Source: DASRDB01 sp035652815 (GTDB lineage Bacteria; Chloroflexota; Ktedonobacteria; Ktedonobacterales; Ktedonobacteraceae). Taken from it: a stretch of DNA of 64,000 bases. Positions 26,884 through 34,977 of this stretch are shown here, in pieces; position 1 is the stretch's first letter; every line of letters starts with the position of its first letter. Under the pieces are notes generated by a model, which was given only the letters and a program-made list of their open reading frames with translations, searched no databases and had not been told where the DNA came from. The position numbers were made by a program, and so were the translations under genes. The stretch spans positions 310,001-374,000 of the forward strand of contig DASRDB010000022.1 in NCBI GenBank assembly GCA_035652815.1. The letters run 5' to 3'.

Positions 26884-27255
26884 CTACTTTTTGAGGAAGC
26901 GTTCCAGATTCACGATGAAACGCTCGTGCTGTCCCTCGCCAATCTTGCGTTGTTCATCGAACGCCTCAACCTCAAAGACCAGGCGGCGACCGTCGATCTC
27001 TAACAACTTCGCGGTGGCGCGTACTTGTTGTCCCAGTGGAGTGGCGGCCAGGTGCCGGACGTCTACGCGCGTGCCGACGGTGACGTAACCCGGCTCAAGG
27101 TGGTCGGCAACAGCGCGCCAGGATGCATTTTCCATCAAGGCAATCATCATTGGCGTGGCGAATACTTCTACGCCGCCTGCTCCTACGGCTGCGGCAGTGT
27201 TCTCATGTACAACAGTGGTGGTAGCCTCACCGGTTAAACCGATTGTCAGGGCCAT
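26884..27255 (-). CDS. Hotdog thioesterase, FlK-like
   Basis: A 123-residue hotdog-fold protein resembling the FlK (fluoroacetyl-CoA thioesterase) family. Features are ATPMMIALMENASW, with the Glu and Asn of the active-site helix, the strand TVGTRVDVRHLAATPLGQQV with its His, and FEVEAFDEQRKIGEGQHERFIV. It probably hydrolyses an acyl-CoA; true fluoroacetyl-CoA activity is not implied. AAAGGA lies about 13 nt before the ATG. It stands alone and divergent from the GDPD gene. Confidence 0.85.
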   Translation of the reverse strand: MALTIGLTGEATTTVVHENTAAAVGAGGVEVFATPMMIALMENASWRAVADHLEPGYVTVGTRVDVRHLAATPLGQQVRATAKLLEIDGRRLVFEVEAFDEQRKIGEGQHERFIVNLERFLKK

Positions 27256-27390
27256 AAATACGATCCAGTCCTTTCCATTAAAGTAAATATCTTAAAATAT
27301 ACAACATGGGCAACAAGCCCTCATACCTCATATGATATCATGGGCATAGACCTTAATTGGGAGCAAACAAGAATATTAGGGAGTGATGGT

Positions 27391-28161
27391 ATGAAGCAGC
27401 ATGTGCAGCGGGTAGCTCATCGCGGCGGTTCAGACCTTGCGCCGGAAAATACTCTGGCCGCTTTTCGCAATGCGCTCACTTTGCCCGTCGATGCTATTGA
27501 GTTAGATGTACATATGTCGCGTGACGGGCAACTTATCGTCTTTCATGATTATACAATTGATAAGCGCACTAACGGCTCCGGCAATATCCTCGACCTGGAT
27601 TTTGCCTATTTACGCAGCCTGAATGCTGCCGCGCATTTTCCTGGCGGCTGGCCAGAGCCGCAGCAAATTCCCACCTTGCGAGAAGTGCTGAACCTTGTGA
27701 AGGGGCATCTTGGAGTCTACATTGAAATTAAACCCAGTAAGCGCGACGGCGTCTATGGTCGCTATCCACATATCGCTGAATCGGTGGTGGAGGAAGTGCG
27801 CTCCGCCGGAATGCTCGATCAGGTAATGGTGATGTCGTTTGATTGGATGGTACTTCCTACAGTGAAAGGACTTGCCCCTACAATTCCAACGGGCGCGCTT
27901 GTCTCTGATGAGGTCTGGAACCCGAGACAGGAGCAGTCTGATACTCGCCTGGTTGAGCAGGTCAAGCAGCTTGGATGTAGCTGGATCAACCTGGATTGCA
28001 AGCTTTTTACAGACGACATGCCCGGGTTCTTTCATGACGCGGGCTTTAAGTTGGGCCTCTGGACGGTCAATACTGAAGCGGCGGTACGTCGTTTTGCTGC
28101 CGCAGGTGTAGATTCGTTGACCTCTGACGATCCTCGCCTGTTCGTGGTACTGCAAGAGTAG
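27391..28161 (+). CDS. Glycerophosphodiester phosphodiesterase
   Basis: Hydrolyses glycerophosphodiesters to glycerol-3-phosphate and an alcohol. The 256 residues form a TIM barrel with HRGGSDLAPENT (catalytic His), IELDVHMSRDGQLIVFHD (metal Glu, Asp and second His) and VYIEIKP. No signal peptide is seen, so it is cytoplasmic. ATG at 27391 is chosen because GGAG lies 7 nt upstream and the family normally starts just before HRG. A terminator follows (28193-28234), so it is transcribed apart from the glycosyltransferase run. Confidence 0.93.
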   Translation: MKQHVQRVAHRGGSDLAPENTLAAFRNALTLPVDAIELDVHMSRDGQLIVFHDYTIDKRTNGSGNILDLDFAYLRSLNAAAHFPGGWPEPQQIPTLREVLNLVKGHLGVYIEIKPSKRDGVYGRYPHIAESVVEEVRSAGMLDQVMVMSFDWMVLPTVKGLAPTIPTGALVSDEVWNPRQEQSDTRLVEQVKQLGCSWINLDCKLFTDDMPGFFHDAGFKLGLWTVNTEAAVRRFAAAGVDSLTSDDPRLFVVLQE

Positions 28162-28192
28162 CGCTTATTTGTCAAGGTTTTGTAAAATTTCG

Positions 28193-28234
28193 CGCATTCA
28201 GCTACCCATATGGACTGAATGCGTGTCTCTTTTT
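28193..28234 (+). terminator. Rho-independent terminator after the GDPD gene
   Basis: CGCATTCAG (28193-28201) pairs with CTGAATGCG (28215-28223), followed by TGTCTCTTTTT, 31 nt after the stop. Confidence 0.75.
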
Positions 28235-28389
28235 CATGTTTGTCCGTTCTATGTATGTGAAATCAAATGCTCACCGCGAGGTGAAGTAGTGTTGTATGGC
28301 CTGAAAAGTACCAGACATTGAATGAATTTGCGAGTAGTATGTTATAATTGGCCGCAACCTTTGTTTGTTGCAGGTGGAGAAGACGACGT

Positions 28390-29406
28390 ATGCCACAAGT
28401 AGACGAATTATCATCGACCGCTGTTGAGCAAGCGCTTGCACCGGATGCCGCTGCTGAAGTCAAAGTGGCTCTGTCATTTGTGATACCGGTCATGAATGAA
28501 GAACTGAATGTGCGCCCCTTATTTGAAAAACTCTCGGCGCAACTTACCAAACTGGGACAGACCTACGAGATCATTTTTGTGGATGATGGGAGTACCGATG
28601 GTACTTTTGCTGAGCTAAAGAAGTTGTACGACGAGAATCGTGGCATTGTGCGTGTAATCCGTTTTCGCCGCAACTTCGGTAAGACTCCCGCACTTGTCGC
28701 AGGTTTCAGCCGCAGCAGGGGAGAGATTGTCTTTACGATGGATGGTGACTTGCAGGATGACCCACAGGAGATCCCTAATTTCCTGGCGAAGCTCGACGAG
28801 GGATATGATCTGGTCTCGGGCTGGAAGTTCCCGCGCCTCGACCCTATCTCGAAGACCTTTCCCTCGCGTGTGTTCAATAAACTGGTCAGCGTTACGACGG
28901 GTGTGCGACTGCACGATATTAACAATGGCTTCAAGGCCTACCGGCGTGACATCATCGAGGATGACCATCTCAAACTTTACGGCGAATTTCACCGCTTTGT
29001 CCCCGTCATGGCACAGTGGCGTGGGTATCGCATTACCGAAATCAAGGTGAAGCATCATCCCCGCAAATATGGTGTATCCAAATTCGGAGCCAGGCGTTTT
29101 GCGCGTGGGCTGATCGACCTGCTCAATGTCCTGTTCCTGACGACCTTCCTGCGCACGCCTTTGCGCTTCTTTGGACCGCTTGGCTTCTGGACGTTTGTGC
29201 TTGGCGCGGTGATCGACCTCTTTGTGGTCATTCGTAGCTACTTCTTCATTCACCAGCCTATTCACAACCAGCCATCGTTGTTTGTAGGCATTCTCTTAAT
29301 GATCTTTGGCGTCCAGTTTATTTTGACTGGCTTACAAAGCGAGATGATACGCCACTATGCCTTCCGTCCCGATGAGGAGTACAGCATTCGGCAGGAATTG
29401 AATTAA
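28390..29406 (+). CDS. Family 2 glycosyltransferase (DPM1/GtrB-like)
   Basis: Membrane-anchored glycosyltransferase of 338 residues that probably transfers a sugar from a nucleotide donor to polyprenyl phosphate. The GT2 domain (about 30-255) has SFVIPVMNEELNVRPL, VDDGSTDGT and DGDLQDDPQE (metal DxD). Two C-terminal helices (about 260-290 and 295-325) match GtrB/ArnC-type enzymes. ATG at 28390 has GGAG 10 nt upstream. Its TAA overlaps the ATG of the next gene by one base (TAATG), so they are coupled. Confidence 0.92.
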   Translation: MPQVDELSSTAVEQALAPDAAAEVKVALSFVIPVMNEELNVRPLFEKLSAQLTKLGQTYEIIFVDDGSTDGTFAELKKLYDENRGIVRVIRFRRNFGKTPALVAGFSRSRGEIVFTMDGDLQDDPQEIPNFLAKLDEGYDLVSGWKFPRLDPISKTFPSRVFNKLVSVTTGVRLHDINNGFKAYRRDIIEDDHLKLYGEFHRFVPVMAQWRGYRITEIKVKHHPRKYGVSKFGARRFARGLIDLLNVLFLTTFLRTPLRFFGPLGFWTFVLGAVIDLFVVIRSYFFIHQPIHNQPSLFVGILLMIFGVQFILTGLQSEMIRHYAFRPDEEYSIRQELN

Positions 29407-30455
29407 TGCACATGGTCAAGAAAATCGGTAAGCGCGTCCTACAAATCGGCCTGCCCATTCTTATTCTGGGATTTTTCCTGTATCAGGTAAAACAGAACTG
29501 GAGCCAGTTAACGGCCCACACCTTTCATGTGAATCCCTGGCTGCTGATCCTGGCCTTCTGCGGCTTTCTGCTCCAGGAACTCTCTTATGGGCTGATCTGG
29601 CAAAATGTGCTGTCCCGGCTCGGCTTCAGATTGCCCCTGCGTATTAGCCTGCGCATTTACCTCGCCTCGGAATTTGTGCGCTACATTCCGGGCAATATCT
29701 GGCACGTGCTGACGCGCATCCTCTGGGTTGGGAAGTATGGTGTATCTCGCCCGGTAGCTTTTGCCAGTATGACCATCGAATTAATTACCAAACTGGCTGC
29801 GGGCGTGCTGGTTTTTGCGGCCAGCCTGCTTTTCTGGGGCGACATTGGCGCAGTTGGTTCGCTTTTGCATGGTACACTGGTCGTTATGCTGGGCGCTGGA
29901 ACAATTCTCGCTCTGCTGGTAATCCTGTATCCCCCTGTACTGAATGGATTGTTAAATCTGGCATTGCGTGTGTTGAAGCGGGAACCTGTGCGTTTGCCCC
30001 TGCGCTACCGCGATATTTTGCTGGTGACGCTCTGCTGGTGTGCAAGCTGGTGTGTGGCGGGCGGCGCGTTCTATGTGCTTTTGCTCTCACTCTGGCAGGG
30101 CGCTCCACTCATTGCATTGCCAATTTGTATCGGTATTTATGCGCTTGCCTGGGATATTGGTTTTGTGTCATTTATTACACCGAGCGGCCTGGGTTTCCGA
30201 GAGGGAGCGATTATTGGACTGTTTGCCCTATCACTGCCTTTACCTGCCGGTCTAGGCGCTATCATCGCGCTGCTCTCACGCTTCGTCTCTACTCTCGCAG
30301 AAGTATTCTGTGTGGGGCTGGCTTATTTAAGTGGGGGCAAACAGGAGATCCAACAGAGCAAACAGGCGCAGGAGCTACGTGATGAGAAGCAAGCAGGGGT
30401 TGAGGAACTGGCGACAGAGGCCAATATATTACAAGAAGATTTAGTGGGTGAGTGA
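29406..30455 (+). CDS. Flippase-like membrane protein (UPF0104)
   Basis: Polytopic protein of 349 residues in the LPG-synthase transmembrane family, with about eight helices. Features are QELSYGLIWQNVLSRLGFRL, SLRIYLASEFVRYIPGNIWH and the late ITPSGLGFREGAIIGLFAL motif. A charged Gln/Glu tail (about 305-349) ends the protein. It follows the GT2 gene with a 1-nt overlap and precedes a DUF2079 gene. The unit resembles lipid-linked sugar synthesis, flipping and transfer modules. It is a paralogue of the protein at 2032-3198. Confidence 0.85.
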   Translation: MHMVKKIGKRVLQIGLPILILGFFLYQVKQNWSQLTAHTFHVNPWLLILAFCGFLLQELSYGLIWQNVLSRLGFRLPLRISLRIYLASEFVRYIPGNIWHVLTRILWVGKYGVSRPVAFASMTIELITKLAAGVLVFAASLLFWGDIGAVGSLLHGTLVVMLGAGTILALLVILYPPVLNGLLNLALRVLKREPVRLPLRYRDILLVTLCWCASWCVAGGAFYVLLLSLWQGAPLIALPICIGIYALAWDIGFVSFITPSGLGFREGAIIGLFALSLPLPAGLGAIIALLSRFVSTLAEVFCVGLAYLSGGKQEIQQSKQAQELRDEKQAGVEELATEANILQEDLVGE

Positions 30456-30456
30456 T

Positions 30457-32661
30457 ATGACCTGGCGGAAACGTTTCGCAATCTGGCGCAATCGACTGTA
30501 TTTATACCCTGAGCCTGAACCAATGCCACATACGCGGCTGTTCTGGATTGCTATGGGACTGGTGGGGGTGATGGCTGCTCTGTTTGCCGCGTATTTTATT
30601 GCGTATAAAAGCAGCGTACAAGATGCGTATTTGACCAGCGCCGAAGACTTCGGCATTATGAATCAGGCAATCTGGAGTATTACACACGGAGAGCTATTTC
30701 ACCAGACCATTTGTAATATTGTCAGCGATACAAATTGCTATAGCCTGAACGGTATTTCTCGTTTTGCCATTCATTTTGAGCCTATTCTATTTCCAGTCTC
30801 AGTTCTGTATTTGTTGTGGCCAGACCCGAAAATGTTGTATGTCATCCAGGAAGTGATTGTGGCGAGCGGTGCATTTCCTGCCTTCTGGCTGGCACGCCTG
30901 CGACTTCGCAACGAGTTCGCTGCTGCTGGTATTGCCCTATTGTATTTGCTGTATCCGGCGCAGCAACAGGCGACGAACTTTGATTTTCATGCTGTCACAT
31001 TCACAGCCGCGCTGCTGCTTTACACGCTGTATTTCATGTACACGCGGCAGACAGTCTGGCTCTTTGTTTTTGCTATTCTTTCGATGGCATGTAAAGAGGA
31101 GATACCGCTGGTTATCGCCTTCTTTGGTTTGTGGACAATGGTGTTCCAGCAGCGCTGGCGAACCGGGTTGGGACTGGTCGGACTGGCAATTTTTTGGGTT
31201 GGGATGACCTTGCTCATCTATCATTTATTCAGCCCGACAGGTCGCCCGCTTCTAGCCTCACGTTATGCCTATCTTGGAAATGGGCCGCCAGGGATTCTGA
31301 AGAATATTGTATTGCACCCGTTCAGCCTGTTGTACCAGCATGTGCTTGAGCATACCCATCGTCAGTATTTACGGATTCTGCTGGCTCCCGCCGGATATTT
31401 GCCGTTGCTGGCTCCCTGGGTGTTAGTCCTGGCTGTTCCCTCGTTAGCCTTGAACCTCTTTAGCTCCGACCCTAACCAGTACCTGGGAGTTTTCCAGTAC
31501 AGCGCCGAAATTGTTCCTGTTTTGATCTTTTCTACCATTGAAGCCATCGTGGTGCTTGTCTGGCTTGCCAGGTGGATTATGAAAAAGGTCGGCGAGCGCC
31601 AGGAACAGGTCACTTCACAAACTGAGGAATATGTGCAAACAGCTGGTGTTGCCAGAGGCGCGAATGGCTGGCAGCGTTGGGTGCAGCCTGGAATGATTTT
31701 CCTGTTGACCATCTTTGTGTTGCTGGCCACACTGCGTCAGGATGTCACATATGGTGCGCTTCCCTTTTCAAACGGAATTAAGTGGCCCCATACCAGTCCT
31801 CATACCGTTCTGGCGCAGCAGTTTGTGAATATGATTCCACCTTCTGCCTCGGTATCAGCACAATCGAACCTGGTGCCTCATATCAGTCAGCGTACCAGCA
31901 TTTATCTCTTCCCCTACGGTGACGATTACGCTGACTACATCTTTCTCGATGTTACCAGCGCAACCTATCCATTTGAATCAGGCCCATATATAACCGAAGT
32001 GAAGAAGGTTTTGCTCGGCGGTCACTACGGTGTTGTCGCGGCTCAAGATGGCTATGTCCTGCTCAAACGCGGCTTAACTCCTCCTGGCGTTGCGCCTTAT
32101 TCTCCTGCGCAGAGCGGCGATGGCGTGATCCCGAATCTGCCAGAGAGCTTTTGTTCGTTTGTTTACGCCAGCCCGCAGGATATAACGCATCCGGTGCAGG
32201 TAGATTTTTCGCCTGCCAGCAACACAGGAAGCAGCATCAGTCTCCTCGGATATAGCGTTGCACCCCCGAGCGATTTTATGGCTGGTACCCGCTTTATGCA
32301 AGTCACGGCCTACTGGCGTGTCAATACCGCGAATATACCGCCTTTAAAAATACAAACGTTGCTTTATAACCAGCAGGGGAAGCAAGAGTTTTCGAGCATC
32401 GATTTTCCGGCTATCTCATGGTGTCCGACCAGTACCTGGAAGCCGGGAATGATTATCAGGACGCAAAGTCAGCCCCTGTACATAGGTAATCTTCCTCTCG
32501 GGCTAGTACATGTGGGCCTCTCTCTCTTGCCCTTTGATACGCCTTTCGGTACAATAAGGGCTGTAACTGATCGGCTTCCACTGCGGATTGTTCGCGCGCC
32601 AGCGACTGTTACACAGGTGCAGGGGCAAAATACCCTTCTGATAAATTCATTTACTATCTAG
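30457..32661 (+). CDS. DUF2079 large membrane protein
   Basis: A 734-residue protein with about eleven helices in the first 460 residues. The early loop DAYLTSAEDFGIMNQAIWS has an acidic pair resembling the catalytic loop of GT-C glycosyltransferases, typical of DUF2079. Residues about 480-734 form a non-membrane, probably extracytoplasmic, beta-rich domain. It likely transfers sugars from a lipid carrier made by the upstream GT2 enzyme. ATG at 30457 lies 1 nt after the previous stop; GTG at 30448 is an alternative start. Confidence 0.82.
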   Translation: MTWRKRFAIWRNRLYLYPEPEPMPHTRLFWIAMGLVGVMAALFAAYFIAYKSSVQDAYLTSAEDFGIMNQAIWSITHGELFHQTICNIVSDTNCYSLNGISRFAIHFEPILFPVSVLYLLWPDPKMLYVIQEVIVASGAFPAFWLARLRLRNEFAAAGIALLYLLYPAQQQATNFDFHAVTFTAALLLYTLYFMYTRQTVWLFVFAILSMACKEEIPLVIAFFGLWTMVFQQRWRTGLGLVGLAIFWVGMTLLIYHLFSPTGRPLLASRYAYLGNGPPGILKNIVLHPFSLLYQHVLEHTHRQYLRILLAPAGYLPLLAPWVLVLAVPSLALNLFSSDPNQYLGVFQYSAEIVPVLIFSTIEAIVVLVWLARWIMKKVGERQEQVTSQTEEYVQTAGVARGANGWQRWVQPGMIFLLTIFVLLATLRQDVTYGALPFSNGIKWPHTSPHTVLAQQFVNMIPPSASVSAQSNLVPHISQRTSIYLFPYGDDYADYIFLDVTSATYPFESGPYITEVKKVLLGGHYGVVAAQDGYVLLKRGLTPPGVAPYSPAQSGDGVIPNLPESFCSFVYASPQDITHPVQVDFSPASNTGSSISLLGYSVAPPSDFMAGTRFMQVTAYWRVNTANIPPLKIQTLLYNQQGKQEFSSIDFPAISWCPTSTWKPGMIIRTQSQPLYIGNLPLGLVHVGLSLLPFDTPFGTIRAVTDRLPLRIVRAPATVTQVQGQNTLLINSFTI

Positions 32662-32708
32662 TTCTTTGTTGTATGGAGTGAAAGGTCCGAAATGAAAGAG
32701 GTGTCGGT

Positions 32709-34010
32709 GTGGGCATTATGCTAGGTCAACTACCGCCTGCTGAACTGGCGCGTCTGAAGGCTGAACTGGCGGAGACGTTGATTGCCAATTTTTGCTATCC
32801 GCGATTCTACGATTATCGCACCAACTCCTTACGAATGCGTCCGGTTGATCGCGCCAAGCGCCAGGAAGTCTGGCATTTTTTGAGTACCTACGATTTCAAC
32901 TCGTGGGGACGTGTTGACGTGATGACGTCCGATTTTCAGCGCTATCTTGAACGCCTGTTTATTCAATATGTGCAGCGCAACCGGAGCTTTTTTGGTGAGC
33001 AGGGACGCAAACGCATGGGCGACGTCCGTATGTTGATAACCTCCTCCTCTACTATTCTGGCTGAAAGTTTCAGGGGCCATTTATCCGGTCGTCCAACCAA
33101 CCCGCCCTTTGGTAGCCCGCGCCCGGTGATATCCTGGTCAAAGGCGAACAGAACCGGGTATCTCGAAATCGAGTGGGAGCAGATTGTTAGTTCGACGATG
33201 ATCCTACAACAGCAGTTGCAAGAGATACGGGGTGAGGTAAAGACTCCTGTCGCTGGTGATTTACGCCCCATTGCTCCTCTAGAAACTGCTCCATCTGGCA
33301 ATTTGCCTCCGAGCGGCCCACGTCGTGTCACACGTTCTCGCCCGCTTGTCAATGGAAAAACTGAAGCACCAGCCCCTCCTGCGCGCTCAGCTCAAAAGCC
33401 TGCTGAAGTGCGGCTTACTCCTGTGCCTGCAAATCCGAAAACGCCGCTCCCTCCGGCTTCCCCTGTTGTTCCCAGCGTGCCTGCCGCATCTGCGGCTACG
33501 TCAGGAGAGCGAAAAATAGAACCTGTAGCAGCCTCACCTCTGCCACCCGCGCCCCCACCGCCGATGATGGTACGCGAGCGCATAGAGGATGCACCTACGC
33601 AGCAAGTGTATCTTCCCGAGGTGGCGCATCCTGTTGCGCCTGTGAAAACCCGGGAGCTGGCCCGTTCCGCTCATACCTCCGTGGTCGAGGCCCCTGTTCC
33701 GGCGAAACAGCCGAACAAAGAGACTGTCTTATTAAGCGACGAAGACGTGGTCATCTTTGAACAAATGCGCCACCAGTTGGTTGTCTGGCTGCGCATTGAA
33801 GCTGTGCGAGCAGGAATCGATATTACTGGCCAGGGTCCGGCTCAATTGATGGAAGAGTTGCGACAACAGGAAGATTACGATGAAGCTCGCCTCCATGTGG
33901 TGTCATCCTTGCTCAACCTAGCCAATCAGGTGATCTCTAACGGTTACGCGGATCTTGCCGATTATAAACAGGCAATGATGTTTTACCTGATGCATACACG
34001 CAGGCATTAA
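32709..34010 (+). CDS. Uncharacterised protein with Pro-rich central region
   Basis: A 433-residue soluble protein in three parts. Residues about 1-175 form a compact helical domain, with NFCYPRFYDYRTNSLRMRPV and a YLERLFIQYVQRNR helix. Residues about 180-325 are Pro/Ala/Ser/Val-rich and probably disordered. Residues about 335-433 form a second helical domain (DEDVVIFEQMRHQLVVWLR to the C-terminus). I do not recognise a family. GTG at 32709 is supported by AAAGAGGTG 5 nt upstream. A strong terminator follows at 34033-34074. Confidence 0.7.
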   Translation: MGIMLGQLPPAELARLKAELAETLIANFCYPRFYDYRTNSLRMRPVDRAKRQEVWHFLSTYDFNSWGRVDVMTSDFQRYLERLFIQYVQRNRSFFGEQGRKRMGDVRMLITSSSTILAESFRGHLSGRPTNPPFGSPRPVISWSKANRTGYLEIEWEQIVSSTMILQQQLQEIRGEVKTPVAGDLRPIAPLETAPSGNLPPSGPRRVTRSRPLVNGKTEAPAPPARSAQKPAEVRLTPVPANPKTPLPPASPVVPSVPAASAATSGERKIEPVAASPLPPAPPPPMMVRERIEDAPTQQVYLPEVAHPVAPVKTRELARSAHTSVVEAPVPAKQPNKETVLLSDEDVVIFEQMRHQLVVWLRIEAVRAGIDITGQGPAQLMEELRQQEDYDEARLHVVSSLLNLANQVISNGYADLADYKQAMMFYLMHTRRH

Positions 34011-34032
34011 TAGTCCTGTAATTGCCCCTACT

Positions 34033-34074
34033 ATAGCCCGACTGCTACCGGAGAGCGTAGTCGGCTATTTTTTT
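34033..34074 (+). terminator. Rho-independent terminator
   Basis: ATAGCCCGACT (34033-34043) pairs with AGTCGGCTAT (34059-34068) with one bulged C, followed by seven Ts. It lies 22 nt after the stop of the gene at 32709-34010. Confidence 0.85.
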
Positions 34075-34310
34075 ATGCATGATGGAGTTCTATTCTGTTT
34101 CTCTATAGGTATAAAAAACCCATTAAAAAAAGCGATAGGGTTGAAATTTGCGATACAATTCGCTTCCGAAACCGTCATTAACTATGGTATAAACGTATAT
34201 AGAATTGTTGTTGAGGGTGTATATCTATTAACAGGCCTGGAAGGCCAACTGGCTCAGAATAGTCATCCATGCATCGTTGATAAGACAGGTTACAGGGGGT
34301 ATTGTGTGCA

Positions 34311-34910
34311 ATGGCAAATGAAAGAGCTGTGACTGCTGAGAATTTGAGTGAGGTACTTGAGCAGGCCCGTTTGCGGAGACAAACCGGTCATTTGAGCATC
34401 GTACTCCCTGCCGGTAATCGCGTGCAGGAAGGAGAATTGTACTTGCAGGATGGACGCCCCGTCTATGCGCGTATTGGGCAAATGGTTGGACAGGAAGCTT
34501 TGAATCGATTGCTCCTCTGGCGTAATGTGCAGATAACCTTTAGAGCGGATACCACCGGTATGTCTCCTTATGCCCCTGGAAATCCTTTCAGGAACAATGC
34601 TTCCTTGTCTTTTCCTACGCCCTCACGTGTGGCAGTGCATAGTCCTGCAATTGAAGCGCATGATGGCGGTGGAAATAATATGCCACGCAATGCGCCTTCT
34701 ACTCTAGGAGTAGAATGGCTGGTCCCCCAGAAACGGGGAGAGGAACGCGAAGTCTTATCTTTGCCCCTGACGCGGCGACAACGATTTATTTATTTTCTGG
34801 TGGATGGCAAACGAACGGTGGCCGATCTCGCGCGTTGTACCGGAAAGAATATCCAGGAGATCGAGCTTATTTTACAGGAGCTACAAACTCAGGGATTGGT
34901 AGCCTTTTAA
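34311..34910 (+). CDS. DUF4388-like protein
   Basis: A 199-residue cytoplasmic protein. The first about 80 residues (LSEVLEQARLRRQTGHLSI through GELYLQDGRPVYARIGQMVG) match the DUF4388/PATAN pattern found in bacterial signalling proteins. A Ser/Pro/Asn-rich linker follows. The C-terminal about 60 residues (RQRFIYFLVDGKRTVADLAR, then IELILQELQTQGLV) look like a winged-helix module. A regulatory or scaffold role is likely but not shown. ATG at 34311 follows a Gly-rich CAGGGGG 12 nt upstream; TTG at 34302 is an alternative. Confidence 0.72.
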   Translation: MANERAVTAENLSEVLEQARLRRQTGHLSIVLPAGNRVQEGELYLQDGRPVYARIGQMVGQEALNRLLLWRNVQITFRADTTGMSPYAPGNPFRNNASLSFPTPSRVAVHSPAIEAHDGGGNNMPRNAPSTLGVEWLVPQKRGEEREVLSLPLTRRQRFIYFLVDGKRTVADLARCTGKNIQEIELILQELQTQGLVAF

Positions 34911-34949
34911 GGGAATGGTAGCCTTTTCTTTCAAGGAACGGCTGAAGAT

Positions 34950-34977
34950 GAGGACGCAGCTTGCGCCCTCTCTTTTT
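34950..34977. terminator. Terminator between DUF4388 gene and mfd
   Basis: GAGGACGCA pairs with TGCGCCCTC (34950-34970) around a GCT-type loop with one mismatch, followed by TCTTTTTTA on the plus strand. It serves the DUF4388 gene; the last bases touch the mfd stop codon from the other strand. Confidence 0.7.

Noticed and set aside
34075..34332. 85-codon open frame before the DUF4388 gene
   Set aside because: It lies in AT-rich promoter DNA just after a terminator, overlaps the next gene in another frame, and lacks a ribosome site.
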